Assembly: GCF_030272615.1 (NCBI RefSeq)
Contig: NC_081413.1
Span: forward strand, 606,586,209-606,650,208
Length of the DNA stretch: 64,000 bases
Reading direction: 5' to 3'
Source: Cryptomeria japonica
Taxonomy: Eukaryota > Streptophyta > Pinopsida > Cupressales > Cupressaceae
Of the stretch, positions 11,694 through 23,284 are shown one piece after another. Every line of letters begins with the position of its first letter. Within the stretch, counting starts at the first letter, position 1. The notes beneath the pieces are model-generated. The model was not told the DNA's origin, made no database searches, and worked only from the letters and a program-made list of their open reading frames with translations. The position numbers and the translations under genes are program-made.

Positions 11694-14600
11694 TTAGTTA
11701 CCATTCAGTGGAGGCAATTGGTCAAAAATGGATTTGTACTTTGTCTTTGCATCGGTAAGAGCGGCAGAGAGGGCATCCTTGACACTATCCATGAGTGAAT
11801 TCTTAGTTGTAATGTCAGCTAACAGTGAAATTAGTCCATCTAAGGTGCTTCCCTCTGGTTGAGTGGATAGGGAGGTGGCCTTGTTGATATGTTCTTGGAC
11901 AGAGGACAAGTGTGGAATGAATAAGGTTTGAAGAGTCATAATGTCCATCTTTATTTTGTGCTCTTCATTCCTAAGTTCCAATTGTTGAGCCATGAGCTTT
12001 TGTAACTTTGTATAGAAATGCTGAATAGAATTTGACTCAGTGGTCAACTTATTTGAGAGATCGGTGATCTCTTTCTCAATCACTTCTATTTTATTTTTGA
12101 TATCTTTAATGAATAAAGAGAATGTACAGAGTTTCTGAAATAAATAAAGAATGTGCTTGAGTTGAGGGGACAATTCAGCAATAAATTTGACAAGTTTTAC
12201 TTTGCCAATAGCAATGGCTTTCTGTACCTCTTCAATCATTTTTGCAGTGAGCTCTTTGTCCTTCAATTTGCTCAAATATTCAGATGTGTCTACTCTAGAT
12301 GTCTCGATCTGATTGAGGAGTTCATCCAGTTGAATATGGATGGCTGCATCTTTTGTCACTGTAGCTTTAGGTAGCATATCTGTTAATAGTGCTTTCACCT
12401 TCTAAAGTACTTTGTTTTTCTTTTGAATAGCCATTTGTTTTTCATGTTCTGCTTTGGCTTTGCATAGTTCACCAAATTCAATGAGTGCTTGCCCTTTTAA
12501 TTTGGATATGTCTACTTTTGGCAACACTATTGGTTTTGACAAATCTAATTTGAAACTATTCTTTTTCATTTTCTTTTCTTTAGTTTTCACCGATTGAACT
12601 AATACAATGGCTGGGGAGGCTTGTTGACCCTCGGTAGGTTGCTCAGTAGAGGCAACACTTTTGTCAATTTCTTGAACCTCTGATGTAGCCTTTGATGAAT
12701 CCTTGCTCAGGGTCTCAGTTGTAACATTTCCAATGCTAGAAGGAGCTTGAGAAGTCTGTTCCCCGGTTGCCTGAGAAGTAGCTTCTCCTTCTGTAGACTT
12801 GTGACCCTTTGTTCCCTGTTCAGTATCCTGAGGGGCCTCGGTTGAAATAGGTTGAGTGACCGGAGGATAGGGCTGAACTTGTTCCAAAACTGACTCACTG
12901 GATACTAGTTCGGCATATGCATTCCCTTCTATCATTTCATGTTCTTGTGCCTCGATGTCCATGATATCCTCATCAATTTGTATAGTGTCAGCAGGGTCTT
13001 GCTCGGTGATATCAGGATCTTGCTCGGTGACATCAACTATTTCAACTTTAACTTGCTCACCATCATTCTTGATTCGAAAGATTTCCTGCCATTTTTCCTT
13101 GGTCTCATTCTCTACATCTAGATAAAGGCCATTCATCAATTTCAAGGCTCTTTGCTTGACTAAGAAGTTTGTGTGGTAGTTTTTCAGATGTTCGTTGATC
13201 TCATCTACCAACATGTCTAGAAAGAGATGTACCAGACTTCTTTCTCCCATCTTCTTTTCTGAGTCCATGGCATATTTCCACCTATTATCAATATGTGAAT
13301 ACAATTCTTTTGGAAGAGAATTAGTTACTTCCAATGGGACCAATTGGAATTTCAGAAGAGTGTAGATTACGGCTTCTTCAATTTATCTCTTTTCTGCATC
13401 AGATCTGGAGTCATATTTTACATATCTGAATGCTCCAAATCCACCATATTGCTTCAGATTAGCACAAAAATTATCAACACTATGTACATCTTTCTTTTTA
13501 CTCTTGACAATCTGAAATTTACTTTTGTCTTCAAATTCTGTGTCACTGGACTCTTTAGTCAAAATGAGTCTCCAAGTAGATTTATTATAAGTTTTTGTTA
13601 CCTTTGGTGCGGCAACATTCTTTGGTTTCTTACTCGGTGATGCTGCAGATGATCTTGTGTTTGGGCGCTTTACTGAAGGAGTCAGTGATACCTTTGATGT
13701 ATCATGTTTCTTCCTTTTCAAAACTTTCCCTTTAGGCAACTCGGTGCTCAATGTAATAGCTGCCTATTGGGTTTCAGATTCCTCCTTGGTGATGACTAGA
13801 GTGACCTTGATAGGTGTGGAGGAAGAACCTTCTCCAAATTTCTCCGTTAATGCCTTGATCATTTTTGTTGCTTTCCTTGTAGCCTTTGGTACTACAATGC
13901 TCATCTTAACTTTCTCTTTAACTTCTTCATATGTACCGTATCTCAGCTCGGTAGCATGCCTTGGTAATGTAAGAAAAGCATCTATCTGTTGTTGTGTGAT
14001 GTCAAAATCAATCTCATAACCCATCAGTGGCAAAGATTGAGTTCTCGGTTCCACAGCATTGATATAGCAGTAATCGGTGTCCACTTCAAAGCATATATCA
14101 TCCTTGTATTTCTCTACTGACTTGGGTGGAATTCTATACCTGTTATGCATCTTTTCCTGAAACTTGCTAAAGTAATCATCCATAATATCATTAAAGTTAT
14201 CACCAAGCCATTTGATGAAGTCATTGATTTGATGGGTGATTGGTCAGTGTAGCTCCTAAACTACATTACCGATTGATGGAAAGAATTTCTCAAAATAGAA
14301 AAACATGCATACCAAAAGTGATCCAAACTTCAGTGTGTTAGCTGAGTTGTTCTTCTTTGGCTTCCTTATGGTGTTTAGATTCTCAAACAGGTTTTTCAAC
14401 AATACTTCGCATAGATCAATTTTCATTCCTTTCTTCACAATTTTATATGCTAAATCGACTGCTGCACAAGGTACATTGTTTTCCCTTGCCGATTGAAACA
14501 AACAATAACCTATTACTCTAATGGCAAACTTCAACTCTGCATCTGTGACATTGTTCAGTTTCAGTCCTCTGCAATCAAATTCAACTCTGGTTAAAGTGAT

Positions 14601-15065
14601 CAATTCCTTTTGTCATATCATTTTCTGAGCTCGGGCATGATCAAAAATAGGGTAACCGGTGATCAAATGAATGATTTCCTTGGTGATTTTGAATGGTTGC
14701 TCCTCTAACCACATGAAATCATCATGAACTCTACTCAGAACAAATTTGATCCATTGGGGTTTGAAGACATGGGGATAGGTTAGGGCTTTAGTCAATCCCT
14801 TGATTTTAAAGTGTTCATACTTGCTATCCAATTTCCCATCGGTACACAATTCATCATATGTGTCTTTGATCTCAATATGACCTAGTTCCTCAACACGACA
14901 CTTAGTGAAGAATATGACATCCTCAACTAGTAAAACCCTATCCGGAATGAGTGAAAATGCAGTTTTATCATCCGGTTCAGATGCTACTTTGGGAGTTAGA
15001 GAGTATTTCAGTGAGGTCTTTTCAATGTTCTCAACAACAATGGGCTTCTAGATCTTAGGTGCCAT
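11694..15065 (-). pseudogene. ORF2 of element C: about 1,124-codon accessory ORF of unknown function
   Basis: A single minus-strand frame runs from ATG 15065 to TAA 11694-11696, with no frameshift seen but internal stops at 15048-15050, 14613, 14256, 14244, 13764, 13383 and 12402. Each stop is one C-to-T step from CAG, CGA or CAA. The N-terminal third looks globular (WIKFVLSRVHDDFMWLEEQ, ITKEIIHLITGYP, then AIRVIGYCLFQSARENNVP), a style I associate with the Pfam putative plant transposon/plant mobile families, unconfirmed. The middle (about residues 470-800) is Lys/Ser/Thr/Glu-rich, and the C-terminal third is predicted coiled coil. There are no polymerase or integrase motifs. The role is unknown. 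Confidence 0.85.
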
Positions 15066-15578
15066 TTCAAGTTTCGAATAATCACTTAACAAAAGATCCT
15101 TAGGGTTTGAAAAATTTTAAATGGCAGACGCTTTCCACTTAACAAATGTAAAACAGATATTCACAACTGATATGATCGGTAAACTAGCTTGACAATGTGT
15201 TGTGATTGATGTAAATACCTTGAATTTCGCTTCAGAGGAGGTTTGACCGCCGTTGAATCGCTTTGCTCTGATTTCTTGAAAACTTGGTAAGTGTAAAATG
15301 ACTGCGCAAAAGCTTTAAGTACATAATATACCTTATCAGGCTTCGTGCAGTTAGGTCAAAAAACATTAAATGCCCTCGGTACCACTTCCTTTTTATGCTT
15401 TTACCGAGTAGCCAGACTTCCTGTATTTACCGACTAGACAGGCTTCCAAAAGACTTGATAAAATTTCAAATTTCCTAATGCATCTTTAGTTATGCAGATT
15501 TTGAATTAAGTACATGATAAAATAGGAACTGTTAAGATTTAACCTTGAGAGAATGCATTCCCTTCATACCTTTACCGA
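15066..15578. other. Spacer between ORF1 and ORF2 of element C
   Basis: No coding signal is seen. The stretch carries several CTCGGTA and ACCGACTA words also found in the LTR. It would form the leader or intergenic spacer ahead of ORF2, which may need its own initiation or splicing to be translated. Confidence 0.5.
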
Positions 15579-16928
15579 TTAATTTGGAATAGGTGCGCCT
15601 AACTCGGTAGATAAGGTGCTTTCTTTATTTGACACAATTTCCTTCTTTTTCCAAATCATCTGTAATTTGCCTTTTATTTCCTTAGTTTCTTGTCTAGGTT
15701 GATCTCTGCAATCTCTAGCCAAGTGTCCAACTTTGTGACAATGAAAACATGTCATACCAGGATTTCTCTATGATCTTCGGTTGTTCATTCCAAACCTTAT
15801 AAAGCAGTTGGCACTTATATGTCCATATCTTCCATAGCATTCACACCATATCCTTGTATTGTAATCCCATGGTACCGTAGAATATTGTCGGTTAGGATCT
15901 GTGTGTGTTTGATAGCTTCCAATATTTGCTCGGTGTGCAAACCACATATAGTTCTTTTGCTTAAACCAACACTTCTCGGTACTATGTCCATATCTATTGC
16001 AGTTTTTACAAAACCCTTTGAATTTTGCCTTCTGATAATTGCTAGCAGACTTTGTCCTACATTCGTTAGATGTGTGACCATATTTATTGCAATTGTGACA
16101 ATAACCATTAGACCTAGTGACATTCGGTTGCTTACCTTTTCTGATTTGGCACATGTTGGCAGTATGTCCTTGTTTTCCACAGTAGTTGCAAATAGGCTTC
16201 TTTCCTTTGATGTTCTTGTTTCTAGCTTGCTTTGATGATTCTCCTCTCTTGGTAGTGTGGATTCCCTTCTCGATAGATTCTTTTCCTTTGTAACTGAGTC
16301 CTGCAACTTTGTTGGGTCTTTTTGTATTAAGTTGCTCATCCAACATCTTTGATGCTTCATAACTCTTTTTTAGTGTTTCTTTGGATTTATTCTCTATTTC
16401 AAGTTCATCGGTCAATCTTGATAGCTCAAGTTTTAATGCTTGATTCTCATCATCTTTCAAATTTTCTTCATGATGTGCATAACCCAATTGATCTGACAGA
16501 TTTTGTTGAATCCCAGTCAACCTTGTGATTTCATCATTCTTTTCAGATACTAATGCTTCAAGCTGTTGTTTTTCTCTTTCTAGATCTCTTACTTTATCCT
16601 TGGTTGTCCTCAATGCATCAAGATTTTTAGTCATCTGTGTGCTGAAATGTTCATGCTCTCTTTTCATTACTTTTAGCTGATCAGTCAGTGCTTTGTTCTT
16701 TTCCTTCAGTTCTCCAATCATCTCTTCAGTCTCTTCAGATATACTGTTCTCAGATGATGTCTCAATTTGTTCCACTAACTCTTGAGAGTCCTACAAATCA
16801 TCAAACAATCTTCTTTTGACTTTCAGTGATTTTTGCATTTGTCTTTGCATGTCTGCAATCACTTGATTAGCATGATCCAACTCTTCTTGCAGATACACAA
16901 TTCTCCGAGATTCTTTATAGCCTTCCAT
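15579..16928 (-). pseudogene. ORF1 of element C: coiled-coil and multi-zinc-knuckle protein
   Basis: It runs from ATG 16928, 49 bases after the PBS, to TAA 15579, giving 449 residues. Two in-frame TAG codons (about 16788-16790 and 15768-15770) each differ from CAG by C-to-T. Residues about 1-190 are a long Glu/Lys/Leu coiled coil. Then come CCHC knuckles: CNYCGKQGHTANMC (about 246), CHNCNKYGHTSNEC (276), CKNCNRYGHSTEKC (302), a fourth with Tyr for the second Cys (about 362) and CFHCHKVGHLARDC (about 393) after the second stop. It is probably an RNA-binding nucleocapsid-like protein. No UBN2 capsid domain is visible. Confidence 0.87.
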
Positions 16929-16976
16929 TGATAAGATCTTTCTCTTTAGGATGTTAATCCCTTTTCCAAGATTGAA

Positions 16977-16988
16977 GCTCTGATACCA
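16977..16988 (-). promoter_or_regulatory. Primer binding site of element C (initiator-Met tRNA)
   Basis: The minus strand reads TGGTATCAGAGC two bases inside the 5' LTR edge at 16991. Confidence 0.95.
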
Positions 16989-16990
16989 AT

Positions 16991-18155
16991 TGTTAGGCCC
17001 AATATGGAAAGCTAATGTACTGAGAGGGGAGGGGTGAATCAGTACTTCAAATCCTTTCTTCAACAATATCTTTACTGTTATGCATAAACCAAAAACTGTT
17101 GTAACATAACATAAAGCTAAAACAAATAAATAACAATCATACATAATTCACACCATAACACATATATTTTGGTTACGCAGAAACTCTTGGTTAGAGAGAA
17201 AAACTGTGGTGGGGATGGCACCCACAACTTCACTACTGCAATAATAAAGGTTTCTCGGTTAGAGCTACATGTTTAGCTATTTCTGATAGCTTACCCTATT
17301 AGGAGTATCAAGCTCGTTAGATCTACCTTGCTAAAGGATTTTACAACACTTATTCTAAATGTTGCACCTGGTTAAAGGCTTTACAATTTATAGACTTTGT
17401 TAGAGTCTTTTACCCTGTTAAAGGTTTCTCTTACAACTCAATTTACAATAAAATCTTTACAAATATCTGCAACTTTACATCTGAAATGTTATAGCAGATT
17501 CTATGTGCTCAAAATGAGATTACCTTGCTTATAGCATACCTCAGTAATCCATAAAGTAACTCGATAAACCCTTCTCCTTACTCTGTTCCTTGACTGTTCT
17601 CTGAAATCCTTCTTGGTGACCTCTGTGTCTCTAACAGTCACAATAATCGGTGCTTCCTTATCTATTACACATGTCTTGCTTCATATATCTCTCTATTTGA
17701 TCCTTAATTCATGTTGTATAAATAGATCTCTTATGTCGGCAATCCGTTCATTGCTTCGATCTTACAAACATGATTTATCGAATGAATAACCATACAAAAT
17801 ATTTCATTGGATAGATGACCTCAAGATCATACAAAATCTTTAAGTGCAATTTCCAATGTGATAACGGTTCTTTGTTCCTCAATCTTGTAACATGTTTCCC
17901 ATGTGTGTCTAGGTTCAATGAATCTAGTAACACGTTTCACTCAGTGTGTGTTCACTCGGTATATCATTTTTGTTGCTCGGTAGACATAGAGTGTTACTCG
18001 GTAGACAGCTCGGTGTATACTAGGCTCTGTGACTACTTTCTTCTATAACCGACTGCTCTGTGCTTACCGATTGAATATTTCAGTAGTAGTAACCGACTAG
18101 AGTATATAGAATGACTTTGGACATAAAACTAATGACAACTTAGTAAATAGTAACA
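16991..18155 (-). repeat. 5' LTR of element C (right copy)
   Basis: It is the same length (1,165 bp) and has the same termini as 10165-11329. The differences are mostly transitions, many within CG or CAG-type sites (for example CTCGG versus CTCAG). Confidence 0.95.
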
Positions 18156-18160
18156 CCTGG
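18156..18160. repeat. Target-site duplication of element C, right copy (CCTGG)
   Basis: This follows the right LTR and differs from CCTAG at 10160-10164 by one base. Confidence 0.82.
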
Positions 18161-19819
18161 ACATGACATTGAAAAGTGTTATTCCTTAAAGAGTAATATT
18201 CAATACTTGATTGATAACAATACCATGTCTATGGATGGTGTGAATGATAAAGGAAGTAAATTTGTAGCTCCTCCTAATCAAAATCTTCAAATTTTCACTA
18301 ATCCTTTACCTTACCATTCCACTAATGTGATTGACTGATCATCTTACCTTCTCTCCTAATGATCTTGGCCTTGAGTCTAATAATGTGGTGAACCTTATTG
18401 ATAAAATGGAACCTCTTGAGGACTTATGCATTACATTTGATCGTAGTGAGACTATTAACTAGGCATCTGATGGCCCATTATATATCACTACAAGAATCAA
18501 AGACATACCCTCACGAGGGGTGCTCATTGATTCGGCTTGTATGGTTAATGTGATAACTAGAGAATTTTTGTATACCATACAATTGCATCAAGTGACATGA
18601 TAAATCTAATGTGGTCATTAAAATATTTGATGGTTTCTCTAGTCCTGATATTAGTTCTATCACACATTCTATTAAGGTTGGCACTAAGTGCTTAGATGTT
18701 GTCTTTGCTATCATTCCTACATCCGATCAATTTTGTGTGAAGTTGGGACATCCTTGGCTCTCTTCCATGAAGTATATTTCTTCTACTGTCCATAAATGTT
18801 TGAAATTTCCTTATGATGATAAAATTATAACTCTTAATCATAGCATGTATCAACATACGATGAGGCATGGAGATGTTTGTCTTGATTACTTTTGGTCCGA
18901 AAAATTCCAACCTCTTCAACCTAGAAGTGATGATGTCTTTAAATCATGTCAAAAATGGAAAAATGAAATTATTTTATCCTTTATTAAATCTAGAAATGCA
19001 ACACTTAGTCTTCCTCCTAGTGATGAACATATTCCTCTTCCTAAGGATACTCTCCCTCTTCCTCCTAAGGATAAACCTAATCTTCCTCCTAAGGATAAGC
19101 ATATTATTCCTCATAATCATAGACCTATTCCTCCTCCTTGTGATGGACTTGGTCTCCTTCCTACACCTTATATTCCTCCTTTATATGTTGTGGTTCTGCC
19201 TCCTACATCTTACAAAGGGAAGTGCCTGACATATCCTATTGTTCAACCTAAGAGACCTTCTCCTATGCCTCCTTCCTTAAAATAAGAAAATAAGTTCATG
19301 TCTGATGAACCTAAACCTTCACAAACTTTAGCTAAAACTAAAAGAAATTGTTGTGCAAGAGAACGCCAATAGAGACGTCATGCTAGAGCTCGTGAACTTT
19401 CTTCTCAAACCATTTCTTCTCTGAAGATGCCAACTATTGACATAATAACATTTTCTCAACCTTCTCCTAACCAATAGGTTCAACCTAAATCTCCAAGACA
19501 TAAAATGATTAAGACGAATGATGGTTAAAGTTCTATTCCTATTAGAGCTCCTATTTTTGTTAATCTTGAAGAAGAAATAGATGATAATGTTGTTCATGAT
19601 GAAAATGTTGATGCTAATAATTTAGATGATGAATATGAATATATTGATGTTGATAATGATTTATGTAAACAATTTTCAAAAGCATTAATCTTATCTCCTA
19701 GTAACAGACAAAGTGACTCATCATTAGAGAATGGTCCTTGTTTGGAACTTGTGATAGCTCCATCTACTATGCTCGGTGTTGTTCATCTTGCATATTCTCC
19801 ACCTTACCAAAACAATGTT
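18156..19819 (+). pseudogene. Distal gag zinc finger, protease and tail of element B
   Basis: The reading resumes with PGHDIEKCYSLKSNIQYLID, completing the H-x4-C part of the finger cut at 10164. A retropepsin-like region starts at about 18517 with LIDSACMVNVITREF, where D-S-A replaces the D-S/T-G triad. It continues with IKVGTKCLDVVFAIIP and KLGHPWLSSMKYISSTVHKC, the gypsy protease end. A Pro-rich repeat of LPPKDK units follows (about 19000-19100). After that, one frame with stops at about 19283, 19370, 19477 and 19526 carries an acidic tail ending at 19819. No RT follows, so the pol part is missing. Confidence 0.82.
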
Positions 19820-20570
19820 TAGCAAAATGGGGAGCGGATGACTTTCTTGATTAGCTTCATTTGTCTCGTAGATTCTCTCTCTCTCTCCTCTCTTTCTTTT
19901 TTGTGACCTTTTATTTGTCTCTCAATTCTTCTATTTGTTATCCTTAGTGTTGTCTACTTAAGAACGATGCAAAGTGTTGAGATCTATTTTGGTTCTCGTG
20001 TTGACTCAAAAGACACATGTGCCCTTCTTCGATGGAGGTTTTTATTTCTTTGGGGGATGAAGACATTTATGCTAACCCTAGAGTTAAGCAAGACCACCCT
20101 GTGTTTTCATTGTCTTGTGATCATTATCCTTTAATTTGTCCTTTCTTTGGGGCATTTTATTGTGATAATGTGTTTGTCTTTTTTAGTGTATCCTACCTTA
20201 AAGAAATTTCTCCTGATAAGGCATATTAAATCGCTTTAACGTGGGGGCATAAACCCCGCTCAATGATCTCTCTCTTTTTCATATCTTGATACTTAAATTA
20301 CTTAGCAAACTTAGTCTTTTGCTTCATAATTTTTGTATTTTTCTTTTCATGACTCATTGTAAGAGAACATTACTAGTCTGTAGTAATGGTTCTCTCTTTC
20401 TCTCATGATGTCCCTTTTATCTTGTCATGGAAATTGTAAGATTCTAAAGTCCACTGTGGGCTTCGTGTACCTTGTTTTCTTGGTGACTTGGTGAATGTTT
20501 TTCAATGTGAACCCTTGTACTTTACTGAGAGTATGATTGACTTCATACTCTCGCTAAAGTGGGGGCTAAA
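19820..20570 (+). other. 3' untranslated region of element B
   Basis: No recognisable gene lies here. It contains a short (TC)n run near 19876 and ends in the PPT. A normal autonomous element would have pol between the protease and this region. Confidence 0.6.
20556..20570 (+). promoter_or_regulatory. Polypurine tract of element B
   Basis: AAAGTGGGGGCTAAA directly precedes the TG of the 3' LTR. Confidence 0.88.
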
Positions 20571-21705
20571 TGTAGCATTCTAAAATTGCACCCTTGTATA
20601 ACTTTGACCGCATTTGGATTCCTACCTTAGCGTTTATGCCCCTAGGCCTAACTGAGACCTGATTCTACTAATATCACTCAAGTATGACTACATTTTTTAT
20701 TTTTACACCAACTAGGAACCTTGTCCTAGCCCTAAATTGGGGGTAGGACCAGAGAGCCACGCCCTATTCCTAATTCCATGCATTGGTCCTCCCTAATTGG
20801 GGCCCTTTTAAAACCCTTTTTTCTATTTCAAATTTGAGCGGGAAACCCCGCTCTGTGTTGGCTCATGTCAGAAAATTAATATTTTTTGACAGGCAAGTAT
20901 AAAAGGAAGCTATCCCCTCTCATTTGGAGATGCATTCAATAAGAAGCATAAGATACAGACATGCATTCAAGCATTCAAGTAATTGAGCAAGTAATCAGCC
21001 ATCCTTCAAGCCTTGGAGCAGCAACAAAGTCAAGATTCAAGCATTGAAGTGGACATTCACATTCTATTTTGTCAAAGACTTCATGAAACCCTAATCCCAT
21101 GTGGAGATAAACAAAACCTCACAAAGAGGTATACCATTTGGTTTTCAGTCGTTATTCAACATCTCCCTCAAAAGGAGAATCTTCAATTACAACAATTCAA
21201 TTATCTTTTATCTCTATTTCATGTGTAATTCCAAAACCGGGGTTTGACTTAGGTAAGTCCCTATTCCCAACATGTTTCCCTTTCTTTTTGTGTGCAGGAA
21301 ACAGGAACGAAGTTGTGATCTTCATAATTAGCATTATTTGCAGAGACAAATCAACCCCTTTTTTTGTGCGAAAATATCGGGGGACCAGGGAAAATTTCGC
21401 TATGGTCTCAGCATTTTTGGAGCTTCTTGGGGGATTAAATCCGAAACTGCTTATAATTCTCAGATCCTGGTGTATGTTTTTATTTTCATTCTCAGCACTT
21501 TATCTTGATTTCAGCAATTCAACTCACAAAAAATGGCAAACAAATTCCCCCCTTGAATCCAATCAGTATTTCCAGTCCTTATCTTTGTTGGTTTGTGCCA
21601 TAATCTATTGGATTCAACCCTCTTTTGAATGTAATAGGTCACTATGCGAAAATTAGTGGTTTTCATCCTTTTTGTGGTGGAAACCCTTATTTTTCACCCA
21701 TTACA
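20571..21705 (+). repeat. 3' LTR of element B (1,135 bp)
   Basis: It starts TGTAGCATTC and ends TTACA. TATAAAAG at 20898-20905 is an intact TATA box. It is followed directly by CTTAG, the right TSD (21706-21710). Confidence 0.93.
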
Positions 21706-21710
21706 CTTAG
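21706..21710. repeat. Target-site duplication of element B, right copy (CTTAG)
   Basis: It is identical to 6767-6771. Confidence 0.93.
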
Positions 21711-23259
21711 ATCAAACAAACATATGTATCATGTGTAATGCAAACATGGATGTTAGCCTCTCTAACCAAGGAAATCAAACTCAAAGTGTCCATTCCCAAT
21801 AAAGGAAATCAACCCAATAATCATTTCCTAAAATCCTCATAATGACATTATAATATCAACTCAAATTCACAACCAACACTAATGTCGAACATCTCTCAAA
21901 TGAATCCTCTAGAACTAACCATCTATACATAGACCAAGATCCATATCTATGAAAAATAAAGCATAAACATAATGCACATGAAAGGAACAATGGGAAATAC
22001 CTCTCAAGTTGTAAATTGTCAAGTAGAACGAGAGTGGGGAATTAGAATGCTCATCTAAATAACCAAGTCATCATGACTCACCCAAGAACAACCTCGCCAT
22101 AGGTTCATTTTTAACCCACTTCCAACCAATGTGTAGCCTCCTCAGACTTCATACTGAAATCTCATCAAGATTATCCATCTCAACTAAGTCTCCAAGTATT
22201 TATGAGTACCTATAAATAATCAATCCATGCCAAACTCTAAAACACAAGATAGCATAATCATGTAGTAATCAATAAAATGATCATATACTCAATATGAAGA
22301 GAACTAACCAAGATCAATGCCAAAACTCTAATCTCGAGGATCAGAATTCTAAACATGACAACATGGTCTCGCATATCCTCCTAAGAGATCACATGCACCA
22401 AATGAACATATCAAACACATGTATCATGTCTAAACTCTAACACATGATCAATTTTATAGAATGAAATAATACAAATCATCCTCTAAACCAAGGAACATTT
22501 GTCAGTCAACAAGTCATGACACCTCAACCAAAGACTAAAAGAACTCCATGGCATACCAAGATGTCAACATCTCCAATTCACGTGAAGATAACCATCTCCC
22601 AATAGTGAACCTACAAATGTGGAATGCCCTTCTACAACAACAAGATCTAAGAGCTCCTCTAAAAATCTGCAACACTAAATAAATTCATAAACCATCCAAT
22701 GGTGAATCCACATCATATCCAACAACTCTTACTGAACCGTGATACTAAGTCACACATGGCATCATGATAAAATTGTCACCTAAATAAAGATCATCCAAGT
22801 CTGCACACAATTAAATATTAGCACCATCAAGTGATACTAATATCTCCAAGCTAAGAAGATACAAATACCAAAAAACCAACACGAATCAATCCTATACCAC
22901 CAATCCATGACTATCAAAAGCCCTCAATATAAGGCGTAACCAGTGAAATATAACCAAACTATCATGACATCATGATAAACATGCTACAAGTCCCAACAAA
23001 CAAATAACCAAATACTCTAATCACCCATTCTCTAATCTCAAAGTAGACATAATAATGCACAAATAACCACAAACAAGGCCAACTAGTAAATTTTGCACCA
23101 ACATGTTGTTGTCAATTTCAGTTAGCCTAAATCATGGGACAACCCCTATGAAACTTGTCCATTTCATAACCCGCGTCCTCCAAGGTCGATCATTTTACCT
23201 CATAAGTCGTGTCTATTTTCATCCTTGCTTTGCGTCTTTTAGGTTTTTTGACTTATCTT
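21711..23259. other. Non-coding A/C-rich DNA continuing the target of element B
   Basis: There are no convincing ORFs. In composition and words it continues 5961-6766, so both pieces were contiguous before B inserted. It may be the 3' untranslated region of a copia relative on the minus strand whose LTR is 4601-5960. A boundary with the palindrome-rich unit lies at about 23100, but I cannot place it exactly. Confidence 0.45.
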
Positions 23260-23284
23260 GCAAAAATCCTTTATTTTGCACTTC

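Larger units (their letters stand above)
10165..18155 (-). mobile_element. Element C: Sirevirus-like non-autonomous LTR element with two unusual ORFs
   Basis: Two direct LTRs of equal length (1,165 bp) flank a 5.66-kb internal region. On the minus strand the order is 5' LTR, initiator-Met PBS, ORF1 (coiled coil and zinc knuckles), ORF2 (about 1,120 codons) and several PPT-like tracts, then the 3' LTR. No protease, integrase, RT or RNase H is seen. Multiple PPTs and the initiator-Met PBS resemble Sireviruses (copia), as known for that genus; assigning C there is inference. I count roughly 50 LTR differences by eye, about 4%. Confidence 0.92.
6772..21705 (+). mobile_element. Element B: non-autonomous gag/protease LTR retrotransposon containing element C
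   Basis: Direct LTRs at 6772-7924 and 20571-21705 and a perfect 5-bp TSD (CTTAG) define the full insertion. Coding remains are gag, its zinc finger and a protease with a long tail, all on the plus strand. No RT, RNase H or integrase is visible, so mobilisation would have needed enzymes from another element. Without the nested element C (7,991 bp plus a 5-bp TSD) it is about 6.9 kb. The gag and protease style (LGHPWLSSMK, retrotrans_gag) points to the Ty3/gypsy Tat/Athila side rather than copia. Confidence 0.92.
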
